DNA of 64,000 bases from Collinsella sp. (lineage in GTDB: Bacteria > Actinomycetota > Coriobacteriia > Coriobacteriales > Coriobacteriaceae), in the NCBI GenBank assembly GCA_019414565.1, contig DXLU01000016.1, positions 1-64,000 on the forward strand. The letters are read 5' to 3'. The position numbers and the translations under genes were made by a program. Of this stretch, positions 34,094 to 41,280 are shown in pieces (the first letter of the stretch is position 1; each line of letters starts with the position of its first letter). The notes below the pieces were generated by a model. It had not been told where the DNA came from and made no database searches. It worked only from the letters and a program-made list of their open reading frames with translations.

Positions 34094-35071
34094 CTACTTT
34101 GCGTCGTAGGCCTCGGCGTTCCACCAGTCGAGCTGGGCGATGTTGTCGCGGATGTGCTGGCAGCTCTTGTGGAAGCCCTCGAGCTCGTGCTCGGACAGGT
34201 CGAGCGTGTAGACCTCCTCGACGCCCTCGGCACTGATCACGCACGGCAGGGAGGTAAAGATGCCCTCCTCGCCATACTGACCGGTCATGAGCGTGGAGGC
34301 GGAAAGCACGGCGTGCTCGTTGTGCAGCACGGCGGCGCAGACGCGCGCGGCGGAGTTGGCGACGGCGTACTCGGTGCACTGCTTGCCCTGGTAGGTCACA
34401 TAGCCGCCCTTGCGTGCAAGCTCCTCGACCTCCATGTGGTCGAAGGCGTACTTGTCGGGGTTCTCGGCCTGAAGCTCGTTAAGGCTCTTGCCGGCGATGG
34501 TCGCGGACTTAAAGGCGGCCAGCTGGCTAAAGCCGTGCTCGCCGATCATGTAGGCGTCGATGGACTTGGGGCTTACGCCGACCTTCTTGGAGATCTCGGT
34601 GCGCAGGCGGGCGGAGTCCAGACCGCAGCCCGAGCCGATAATCTTCTTGGGATCGTAGCCGGTCAGGTGCCACAGCTCGGTGCACACGACGTCGCAGGGG
34701 TTGGAGATGCTCACGAAGATGCCGTCAAAGCCGGCGTCGACGATGCGCTTGGCAAAGGTGCGGGCGGCGTCGGTGGTAAAGAACAGCTCGCCGTCGCGGT
34801 TGCCGGCGGCCAGTGCGACCTTACCGGCAGCGTTGACGATGACGTTGCAGCAGGCCAGCTCCTCGTAGTGGTCGTAGCAGTTGACGATCTTGGTGTTGTA
34901 CGGGACAAACGAAAGGGAGTCGCGCAAGTCCTGGACCTCGGACGTCACCTTGGCCTCGTTGATATCGCACAGGTACAGCTCATCGGCAATACCCTGCATG
35001 AGTAGGCTGTTGGCGACATGTGCTCCTACGTGGCCCTGGCCGACCACACCGATCTTACGCGTCTGGTACAT
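34094..35071 (-). CDS. L-lactate / L-2-hydroxyacid dehydrogenase (LDH/MDH superfamily)
   Basis: The product is 325 residues. The Rossmann motif GVVGQGHVGAHVA and the NAD-selecting Asp in YLCDINEAKV are at the N-terminus. The catalytic His lies in IGEHGFSQLAAF, and the substrate Arg is in LDSARLRTEI. The mobile loop reads AAGKVALAAGNRDGEL, closer to L-2-hydroxyisocaproate dehydrogenase (TLGNIKLQQDN) than to LDH, which has AGAxQ-PGETR. It reduces pyruvate or a related 2-oxo acid with NADH. The gene is alone on the minus strand. Confidence 0.87.
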   Translation of the reverse strand: MYQTRKIGVVGQGHVGAHVANSLLMQGIADELYLCDINEAKVTSEVQDLRDSLSFVPYNTKIVNCYDHYEELACCNVIVNAAGKVALAAGNRDGELFFTTDAARTFAKRIVDAGFDGIFVSISNPCDVVCTELWHLTGYDPKKIIGSGCGLDSARLRTEISKKVGVSPKSIDAYMIGEHGFSQLAAFKSATIAGKSLNELQAENPDKYAFDHMEVEELARKGGYVTYQGKQCTEYAVANSAARVCAAVLHNEHAVLSASTLMTGQYGEEGIFTSLPCVISAEGVEEVYTLDLSEHELEGFHKSCQHIRDNIAQLDWWNAEAYDAK

Positions 35072-35282
35072 ATAATGTATCCTTTCGGCCGAGTTTTTCG
35101 CGTTGAACCATTGTAGCGTTCTGCTGTTACTTTGCTAGGCTAAAGTGCAGTAGATTTTGGGACATGCCTTAATCTCTACTTTTGGAGTGATTTGGGCCGC
35201 TGACGGCATCGCTGGGCGATGCGCTCGCGCGGATGGGGCCGGTCGTTGTACCATAGCTGCAACTGACTCGTAAGGAGCATCC

Positions 35283-36209
35283 ATGCCCATTCGTATTCCC
35301 GACGCCCTCCCTGCCGCCGCGCAGCTCGAGAGCGAGAACATCTTTGTCATGACCGAGTACCGCGCGCTGCACCAGGACATTCGTCCGCTGCGCGTGCTCA
35401 TCCTCAACCTCATGCCCACCAAGATTGCCACCGAGACGCAGATCATGCGCAAGCTCTCCAACACGCCGCTGCAGGTAGAGGTGGACCTGCTGCGTACCAA
35501 GACGCACGAGGCCACGCACGTGAGCGCCGGCCACCTGGAGACGTTCTATCGCACGTTCGACGACATCCGCGACATCCACTACGACGGCCTGATTATCACG
35601 GGCGCGCCGGTGGAGCAGATGCCGTTCGAGGAGGTCGACTACTGGCCCGAGCTCTGCCAGATCATGGATTGGTCCACCACGCACGTGCACTCTACGCTGC
35701 ACATTTGTTGGGGCGCGCAGGCCGGCCTGTACCATCATTACGGTATCCAGAAGTACGACCTGCCGGCAAAGGCGAGCGGCGTATTTGAGCATTATCTGGT
35801 GAAGCCGCAAAGCCCGCTGGTCCGCGGCTTTGATGACCGTTTCTATGCCGTGCATTCGCGCAACACCGATGTGCGCCGCGAGGACGTGGAGGCCGAGCCG
35901 CAGCTTGAGGTCGTGGCCGTGTCCGACGAGGTTGGCCTGTACATTGTCAAGTCGACCGACAGCCGTCGCTTTTTTGTATTTGGCCACCCCGAGTACGATA
36001 CCGACACGTTGCGCCTGGAGTACGAGCGCGACGTGAAGCGCGGCCTCAACCCTCAGGTGCCGGCGCATTACTTCCCGGGCGACGATCCCACCGCCGAGCC
36101 GCGCAACGTCTGGCGCAGCCAGGCTCAGCTGCTCTACACCAACTGGCTCAACTACTACGTCTACCAGACCACGCCCTACGACCTGGCCCGCGCCGGCGAG
36201 GAGCACTAG
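35283..36209 (+). CDS. metA: Homoserine O-acyltransferase MetA, predicted acetyl-CoA type
   Basis: The product is 308 residues. The catalytic C142 is in HICWGAQAGLYHHYGI, and the conserved HPEYD lies near 239. At position 111 it has Glu (ITGAPVEQMPFEEV), the residue that distinguishes MetA proteins using acetyl-CoA from those using succinyl-CoA, where Gly is found. So the reaction is probably L-homoserine plus acetyl-CoA to O-acetylhomoserine, the first committed step of methionine synthesis. TAAGGAGC precedes the ATG. No SAM or B12 riboswitch is apparent in its leader. Confidence 0.93.
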   Translation: MPIRIPDALPAAAQLESENIFVMTEYRALHQDIRPLRVLILNLMPTKIATETQIMRKLSNTPLQVEVDLLRTKTHEATHVSAGHLETFYRTFDDIRDIHYDGLIITGAPVEQMPFEEVDYWPELCQIMDWSTTHVHSTLHICWGAQAGLYHHYGIQKYDLPAKASGVFEHYLVKPQSPLVRGFDDRFYAVHSRNTDVRREDVEAEPQLEVVAVSDEVGLYIVKSTDSRRFFVFGHPEYDTDTLRLEYERDVKRGLNPQVPAHYFPGDDPTAEPRNVWRSQAQLLYTNWLNYYVYQTTPYDLARAGEEH

Positions 36210-36251
36210 ACTGCGATGGTGCTGCTGTAGCCGTGGCTGATGTGGCGGCGA

Positions 36252-36848
36252 TTAGGCGCTGATGATGTTGGGCAGCGGCAGGTCGTGGGCATCGGTGGGG
36301 ATGTGGTCGACGCGCTGTTCGTCAAAGGCGATGCCGACGATTTGACATACGGGCGAGAGCATGGGCAGGTAGCGGTCATAGCAGCCGCCGCCGTAGCCTA
36401 GGCGCGTGCCGGTGCGGTCGAATGCTACGAGCGGCACGACGATCATGTCGAGAGCTTCGGCAGGCACGATAGGGAAGCGGCTGCTGTCGATGTCCGTGGC
36501 CGCAAAGGCCCGCGTGGGGTGGGCGATAAACGGAGCCGCGTCCGCGTCGCCGGCAGCAACTGCCCGCATACACATGCGCTGGCCACAAGCTGCGGCGTCT
36601 GTTGCCGAGAGCATGCACGGATAGGCCACGCGCCAGCCACGTTTGGCGGCAGCTGCGGCAAACGCGGCTGAGTCGACTTCGGAACCCATCGCGGCATAGA
36701 CGGCAACGGTGTGCGGCGCCGCGGCATCCAAGCGGCCCAGCAGCTCAACCAGCCGCGCACAGATATCAGCAGACTTCGCCGCCCGCAAGTCCAAATCAAG
36801 AGCATCGCGCCGAGCAATCACCGCCCGCCGCAACTCAGTCTTGTCCAT
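36252..36848 (-). CDS. 5-formyltetrahydrofolate cyclo-ligase
   Basis: The product is 198 residues. N-terminal KTELRRAVIARRDAL matches the family's Lys/Arg ATP-binding start, and RLGYGGGCYDRYL is the diagnostic loop near the C-terminus. It converts 5-formyl-THF to 5,10-methenyl-THF with ATP. ATG 36848 has GAGAGGAA upstream; an in-frame start ten codons earlier lacks a better site and runs into a 50-bp repeat. The gene stops 43 bases from metA on the opposite strand, so the two converge. Confidence 0.92.
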   Translation of the reverse strand: MDKTELRRAVIARRDALDLDLRAAKSADICARLVELLGRLDAAAPHTVAVYAAMGSEVDSAAFAAAAAKRGWRVAYPCMLSATDAAACGQRMCMRAVAAGDADAAPFIAHPTRAFAATDIDSSRFPIVPAEALDMIVVPLVAFDRTGTRLGYGGGCYDRYLPMLSPVCQIVGIAFDEQRVDHIPTDAHDLPLPNIISA

Positions 36849-36861
36849 CCCGGCTTCCTCT

Positions 36862-36911
36862 CCCAAACCTACCAAAAAGGGATAGGTTTATTTTGACAGG
36901 TTTTATCTGGG
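36862..36911 (-). repeat. 50-bp leader element, copy 2 (before the cyclo-ligase gene)
   Basis: Reads in the same direction as the gene it precedes, as does copy 1 at 26602-26650. Core blocks CCCAGATAAAACCT, AAAATAAACCT and CCCTTTTTGG are shared. In both places its end lies at the Shine-Dalgarno. Confidence 0.8.
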
Positions 36912-36920
36912 CAAATGTCG

Positions 36921-36959
36921 AAACCACCACAAAGGTGCCTGTCCCCTTTGTGGTGGTTT
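36921..36959. repeat. GCCTGTCCCC palindrome after hicB
   Basis: AAACCACCACAAAG (36921-36934) and CTTTGTGGTGGTTT (36946-36959) pair perfectly over 14 bases around a GTGCCTGTCCC loop. It lies just beyond the hicB stop and could terminate it. Confidence 0.88.
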
Positions 36960-36976
36960 TGGCCCATGCGTTAACG

Positions 36977-37306
36977 CTATAACGCCGCGGCGATTGCTTC
37001 GGTCACAAACTTATTGAGTGACTCGCCCTTCTTTGCCGCCGCCAGTGCTGCCTGCTTGTGAAGCTCGGAGCCTGTTCTCACATTGAACGAGCCCTTAAAA
37101 GCCCGCTCTGGTTCCTTGCCCTTTTCGGCACAAAACTCAAGGTAATCGTCGACGGCGTCGTGGAAGCATTGCTCCACTTCTTCAGCCGTGGAGCCTTCAA
37201 ATACGATTGCGTCCCTAATGCCGGCGACCATACCTGTTAGTACATGCTGCTCGGCATCGAACTCGACTGGGGCGAAATAGCCCTTGTATGCCAAAACGTT
37301 ACTCAT
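36977..37306 (-). CDS. hicB: HicB-family antitoxin
   Basis: The product is 109 residues. The HicB partial RNase H-like fold is seen in YKGYFAPVEFDAEQHVLTGMV, FEGSTAEEVEQCFHDAVDDYL and CAEKGKEPE. A C-terminal ribbon-helix-helix DNA-binding region (FNVRTGSELHKQAALAAAKK, then GESLNKFVTEAIAAAL) follows. ATG 37306 has GGAGG six bases upstream; a start 15 bases earlier (37321) is possible but has no ribosome-binding site. It overlaps hicA by eight bases. It neutralises HicA and probably represses the operon. Confidence 0.93.
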   Translation of the reverse strand: MSNVLAYKGYFAPVEFDAEQHVLTGMVAGIRDAIVFEGSTAEEVEQCFHDAVDDYLEFCAEKGKEPERAFKGSFNVRTGSELHKQAALAAAKKGESLNKFVTEAIAAAL

Positions 37307-37562
37307 GACTGCCTCCGACATCCTGCAGAAATCGAACGATGTTTCGAATTGTCCCCGCTGTCAATTCGTCAGATGGATGAGGCGCGTGCATCACGAACAT
37401 CCTGCCATCTGAGGGCCTGTAGAAGCGAACGCGCGATCCGGATGTCTTGCCTTTGCTGTCCATTTCAAAGCCATATGAGGCCATGACTTTTAAAAAATCG
37501 GCATACCGATACGTCGAAGGGCAGCTAAACAGTTGGGCGATGAGTTTATCGGCTCGAGTCAT
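37299..37562 (-). CDS. hicA: HicA-family mRNA interferase toxin
   Basis: The product is 87 residues with the dsRBD-like HicA fold: LIAQLFSCPSTYRYADFLKVMASYGFEM, GSRVRFYRP, and MHAPHPSDELTAGTIRNIVRFLQ. The typical catalytic-His position (GSHH in E. coli HicA) reads GSR here, while His residues occur in MHAPHP, a variant I recall from many Firmicute and actinobacterial copies. It precedes hicB, the usual hicAB order. Two GAACA-type repeats upstream are probable operators. Confidence 0.88.
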   Translation of the reverse strand: MTRADKLIAQLFSCPSTYRYADFLKVMASYGFEMDSKGKTSGSRVRFYRPSDGRMFVMHAPHPSDELTAGTIRNIVRFLQDVGGSHE

Positions 37563-37626
37563 CCCGCCTCACATTCTGCAACTATATTCTAGTTGCAATT
37601 TAAATCCGATGCAATCACCCATACTA

Positions 37627-37657
37627 TAGAACATGTGTACGTATAGAACAAGTGTTC
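37627..37657. promoter_or_regulatory. Repeated GAACA-type operator before hicA
   Basis: GAACATGTGTAC (37629-37640) and GAACAAGTGTTC (37646-37657) are direct repeats 17 bases apart; the second is itself a perfect dyad (GAACA-AG-TGTTC). HicB antitoxins bind such palindromes ahead of their own operon. The site lies 67-95 bases from the hicA start. Confidence 0.6.
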
Positions 37658-37658
37658 G

Positions 37659-37696
37659 AACCACTACAAAGGGGGCCTGTCCCCTTTGTAGTGGTT
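37659..37696. repeat. GCCTGTCCCC palindrome after the M16C protease gene
   Basis: A 16-base perfect stem (37659-37674 with 37681-37696) has the loop GCCTGT. The arm CCACTACAAA differs from CCACCACAAA at 36921 by a base change that is compensated on the other arm. It lies 13 bases beyond the protease stop. Confidence 0.88.
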
Positions 37697-37709
37697 TTGC
37701 TTGCTGTGG

Positions 37710-40700
37710 TTAGCCCATCAGGTCGACTACGTTGAAGTTGGCGTTGCTCTTGGCGATGACGTCGCGTCCGCCAAAGACGCAGGTGGGCGAGACGGCCGCA
37801 ATGCGTATCACGTCGGCGCCGAGCGAGCGAAGCTCACCGGGCGTGGCGGCGAGCATCTGGGCGCGGCGCTCCTCGCGCGCATGCGGATCGAGCCCGGCCA
37901 GGTAGGTCGTGTTGCGGCGCTTGGTGAGCGCGTACGGCTTCACCGGCGCGTCCATGCCGCTCACGCAGCTCACGATAAAGCCCTCAAAGGCGGCCTCGTC
38001 GGGCTCAAAGCTGCCGAGCCATTCGCCCGCGCGCGCCACGCGTTCAATCGAGGGATCGATCGCCGGGTCGCGGTAGGTGTAGAACGCCGCCTGGCGCTCG
38101 CCGGCTGCGCGGAATCCGCAGCCGTACGCACCGCCCTTCACGCGGATTTCGTTCCACAGGTAGTCGTAGGAGAGTGCGTTGGCAGCCACGGCCCAAGCGC
38201 CTGTCACGTCGAGCCCCAAGCGACGCGGATCGCACGCACGCGCGGCAAAGCAGATATCGCTGGGGATGACGAAAGCCTCGTGGCGGTCGCGCGGCGTCGG
38301 CACCACGAGCGCGTCGCGGCCGGCATCGGCACCATCGCCCGCACCCAGCCCCAGGTCGCCCGCGGCATCCCAGTACGCGTCAAAGTCCTCGTCGCTGCCG
38401 GTAAAGCTCGCCATGCAGCCATCGGCCACAAAGATGCGGCCTGCCAGCTCGGCAAGCTTGGTACGCAGCCCGTCCACGCGCTCGTCAAAGTGGTCGAGCA
38501 GATCGCGCAGGAACAGGTAGAAGTCTACGCCCGAAAGCTGCTCGCGCACCACGGCCGAAGGCGAGCTGTAGCTCATCGCGCGACCGAGCGCCGCCGAGTG
38601 TCCGTTGTTGATAAAGCCCTGCTCGAGCCCAATGCGAATCTGCGTGAGCACATCGCGCACGCGGTCGGCGTCGGCATCGAGCAAAAGCGTGCTCGACCAC
38701 ACCTCGCGCGGCAGGCTCGCCAGCGCATCGATCTTCTCGGACAGGGCGCCGGCGCTCACCAGCAGGTAGGGGCGCACGCCGTCCACGTCGGGCTGGGTCA
38801 TGACCTCGGTCGTAAAGCTCAAAAAGCCCAGCTTGCCGGCAAGCAGGTTGTCGAGCTCCTCGGCCGAGTGCTCGCTCGTGGGCAGCTGTTTGAGCAGGCG
38901 GCAGAGCAGCGTCACATAGGGCAGATCCTCAAACGCGACGCAGCTCAGGTCGAAATACTGCATGGCGTAGACCAGGCGGTTGGTGGGGATGCCGTGGCGC
39001 AGGCAGGGGATGGGCGCGGTCGTGTCCACGACCAGCGGCGGCTCAGGGCGCGCCTCGCCAATGTCGGATACACGCAGGCGCGGCAGCGTGGCCTTGGCCT
39101 CAGGCGTGTCTTCTGCCTCCTGCGCGGTACGCAGCGCGGCCGTGCGCTCGACCACATCGGCCAGCTCGGCATCGGTCATGGCATCGCGCTTGGCTGCCAG
39201 CTCGGCGGCCTCGGCACCCTCTGCGCCCTCGGCGGCGTCCACCGGCGCCAGCTCGACCAGTGCCATGTGGTCGTTCTGCAGCACCAGCTCGCGCAGCAGG
39301 TCCTCAAAATAGCTGCCGTCCAGCTCGCCACGAAGCTCCTCGTACACCGGGCCGTACTTGAGTGCCAACGTCGCGGCGTCGTCATCGTAGAGCCAGGTGC
39401 TCAGCGCGTCGCACGCAATGGCCACGCCGTCGGCGATACCGTAGTCGCGCTGGCGCAGGTCGTATTCGTTGCTGCTGATGATGGCTTCCAGGCGCTCGCG
39501 CGGAACGCCGTGCTCGCACAGGTCGCGGCAGGCGTCCTGGAACACGCGGCGCAGCTCGCGCGCCACGCCGGGCTGCGCGTTTTGCAACATGATGAGCTCG
39601 TAGGGCTGCAGGCTCTCGGCCGCGGTGTAGCTCACCACGTTGCCGCCCAGGCCGGCGGCCAGAATGGCCTTCTTAACCGGCGCTTCGTTGGAGCCCAGCA
39701 GCGCCTCGAACAGGATATCCGCGGCGATTGTGCGCTTGCGGTCGAGCGCGCTGCCCAGCACAAGGCCCAGGCCCACCAGGGCGTTTTCGGGCGTGGTGGC
39801 CATCTCGACGCGCTTATACTCGCAGGTCACGGGCGCCTGCACGCCCAGCGGATTGGGCGCAAGCGTGGACGGGTCCTCGCCGGCGGCAACGGCTGCGTCC
39901 ATACGGCGGCTCGCAGCGCTCGGCTGCGACAGGTAGCGCTCGTCCAAAAAGGCCAGGGCGCGGTCCACGTCCAGGTCGCCGTAGAGCGTGATGTAGGAGT
40001 TGGAAGGATTGTAGTGGCGCGCGTGCGTGTCCAGGAACTGCTCGTAGGTGAGCGCGGGAATCGCGCGCGGGTCGCCGCCGCTCTCGTGCGCATAGGCTGT
40101 GTCGGGATAGAGCGCGGCGTTGACGGCGTCGTCAAGCACGCTCATGGGGTCGGACAGCGCGCCCTTCATCTCGTTGAACACCACGCCGTTATAGCGCAGC
40201 GTGCCCTCACGCAGGCTCGCGGAGCCGCCGTCGCCCTCGCCCTCGGTGCCCTCCGGCAGGTCCAGCTCGTAGTGCCAACCCTCCTGCTCAAAAATGGTGG
40301 GCTTGGTATAGATGGCCGGGTTGAACACCGCGTCCAGGTACACGTCCATCAGGTTGTACAGATCCTGCTCGTTGGTGGTGGCAACGGGGTAGATAGTCTT
40401 GTCGGGGTAGGTCATGGCGTTGAGGAACGTCTGCATGGAGCTCTTGATCAGGTCCACGAACGGCTCCTTGACGGGAAACTTGGCCGATCCGCACAGCACC
40501 GAGTGCTCAAGAATATGGAACACTCCGGTGGAATCGGCCGGCGGCGTCTTAAAGCCAATGGCAAAGGCCTTATTCTCGTCGTCGCACGCCAGGTACAGCA
40601 GGCGAGCGCCCGAGGCAGTGTGGCGCAGCACGTAGGCGTCCGAGTCGAGCTCGGGCACGGTCTCGCAGCGCTCGACGGCAAAGCCGTGGCAGGTGGTGCC

Positions 40701-40754
40701 AGGCACCAGCAGTGCGGCGGCAGCGGCGCGCGGGTCGGTTGAGATGGTGGGCAT
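37710..40754 (-). CDS. M16C zinc metalloprotease (presequence-protease/insulinase family)
   Basis: The product is 1014 residues, the four-domain M16C size. The inverted zinc motif HILEH gives H80, E83 and H84, and the distal ligand is probably E156 in FEQEGWHYE. Other signatures are SSMQTFLNAMTYPDKTIYP and YNGVVFNEMKGALSDP. The family (PreP, Cym1, falcilysin) degrades short peptides in a closed chamber. No signal peptide is seen, so it should be cytoplasmic. ATG 40754 has AAGGAGA upstream; in-frame codons further upstream cover intergenic repeats and are not likely coding. Confidence 0.94.
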   Translation of the reverse strand: MPTISTDPRAAAAALLVPGTTCHGFAVERCETVPELDSDAYVLRHTASGARLLYLACDDENKAFAIGFKTPPADSTGVFHILEHSVLCGSAKFPVKEPFVDLIKSSMQTFLNAMTYPDKTIYPVATTNEQDLYNLMDVYLDAVFNPAIYTKPTIFEQEGWHYELDLPEGTEGEGDGGSASLREGTLRYNGVVFNEMKGALSDPMSVLDDAVNAALYPDTAYAHESGGDPRAIPALTYEQFLDTHARHYNPSNSYITLYGDLDVDRALAFLDERYLSQPSAASRRMDAAVAAGEDPSTLAPNPLGVQAPVTCEYKRVEMATTPENALVGLGLVLGSALDRKRTIAADILFEALLGSNEAPVKKAILAAGLGGNVVSYTAAESLQPYELIMLQNAQPGVARELRRVFQDACRDLCEHGVPRERLEAIISSNEYDLRQRDYGIADGVAIACDALSTWLYDDDAATLALKYGPVYEELRGELDGSYFEDLLRELVLQNDHMALVELAPVDAAEGAEGAEAAELAAKRDAMTDAELADVVERTAALRTAQEAEDTPEAKATLPRLRVSDIGEARPEPPLVVDTTAPIPCLRHGIPTNRLVYAMQYFDLSCVAFEDLPYVTLLCRLLKQLPTSEHSAEELDNLLAGKLGFLSFTTEVMTQPDVDGVRPYLLVSAGALSEKIDALASLPREVWSSTLLLDADADRVRDVLTQIRIGLEQGFINNGHSAALGRAMSYSSPSAVVREQLSGVDFYLFLRDLLDHFDERVDGLRTKLAELAGRIFVADGCMASFTGSDEDFDAYWDAAGDLGLGAGDGADAGRDALVVPTPRDRHEAFVIPSDICFAARACDPRRLGLDVTGAWAVAANALSYDYLWNEIRVKGGAYGCGFRAAGERQAAFYTYRDPAIDPSIERVARAGEWLGSFEPDEAAFEGFIVSCVSGMDAPVKPYALTKRRNTTYLAGLDPHAREERRAQMLAATPGELRSLGADVIRIAAVSPTCVFGGRDVIAKSNANFNVVDLMG

Positions 40755-40846
40755 ATGCAGTCTCCTTTGACGCCCCAGCGGGGGCGAATCGAGTCGAATC
40801 CTCGAGAGTATACCCATATGGGGCCTTCGACCAATCTGCCGGATGA

Positions 40847-40960
40847 GTGTGGATTTTCGGACACACGAGCGTGGAAATTCGGACGCAAATTGAACGAGAG
40901 TGGATTTTCGGACGGAAACAGCCCCAAAACGCCCAAAAACCGTCCGAAAAACCACTCTCG
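40847..40960. repeat. Repeated GTGGATTTTCGGAC units with a 21-bp inverted repeat
   Basis: The motif occurs directly at 40851-40864 and 40899-40913, with a variant (GTGGAAATTCGGAC) at 40871-40884. The third unit is followed by its inverted match, giving arms 40895-40915 and 40940-40960 with one mismatch over 21 bases. Confidence 0.8.
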
Positions 40961-40987
40961 ATTTCCGACCGTCCATCACTCATGCAT

Positions 40988-41222
40988 TTCTCATCTCTCA
41001 CTCATCTCTAATATGAGAGATAACAGAAAGATGAGAGATAAATATGAGAGATAACTGAGCAGCAAAGAGACAAGCAACCATGATATTGTCTCAATATCGA
41101 TTGTTCCACCAGCAAAAACATGATTTAATGAAGCAGGTAGAGATATCTTATCTCTCATCTTTCACTCATATCTAATACGAGAGATAACAGAAAGATAAGA
41201 GATAATTACGAGAGATAACTGA
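40988..41222. promoter_or_regulatory. Two 70-bp direct repeats of GAGAGATAA motifs before the AlbA_2 gene
   Basis: Each repeat (about 40988-41057 and 41151-41222) has TCTCATC-T, CACTCAT-TCTAATA, then three GAGAGATAA-type units separated by ACAGAAAGAT and TTACGAGAG-like spacers, and ends in ACTGAG. They are about 80-90% alike and separated by about 93 bases. The second one ends 58 bases before the ATG at 41281, consistent with a large autoregulatory operator. Confidence 0.8.
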
Positions 41223-41280
41223 GAGACGAGGGAAATCCGTCTGCAGCATTCTCCGCAGGACCGAGCGAAGGGACGTGCAG

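Noticed and set aside
35072..35282. SAM or T-box riboswitch before metA
   Set aside because: The leader is short, with no conserved SAM core, no T-box sequence and no terminator.
37701..40742. Plus-strand open frame of 1013 codons opposite the M16C protease
   Set aside because: The protease frame has clear zinc-site motifs and a good start; the antisense frame has biased composition only.
37710..40979. Longer start for the M16C protease at 40979
   Set aside because: The extra 75 residues would be encoded by the GTGGATTTTCGGAC repeats; ATG 40754 has a good Shine-Dalgarno and matches the family length.
40755..41280. CRISPR-like array from the repeated GAGAGATAA and GTGGATTTTCGGAC units
   Set aside because: Units are irregularly spaced, spacers are not of constant length, and there are no cas genes.
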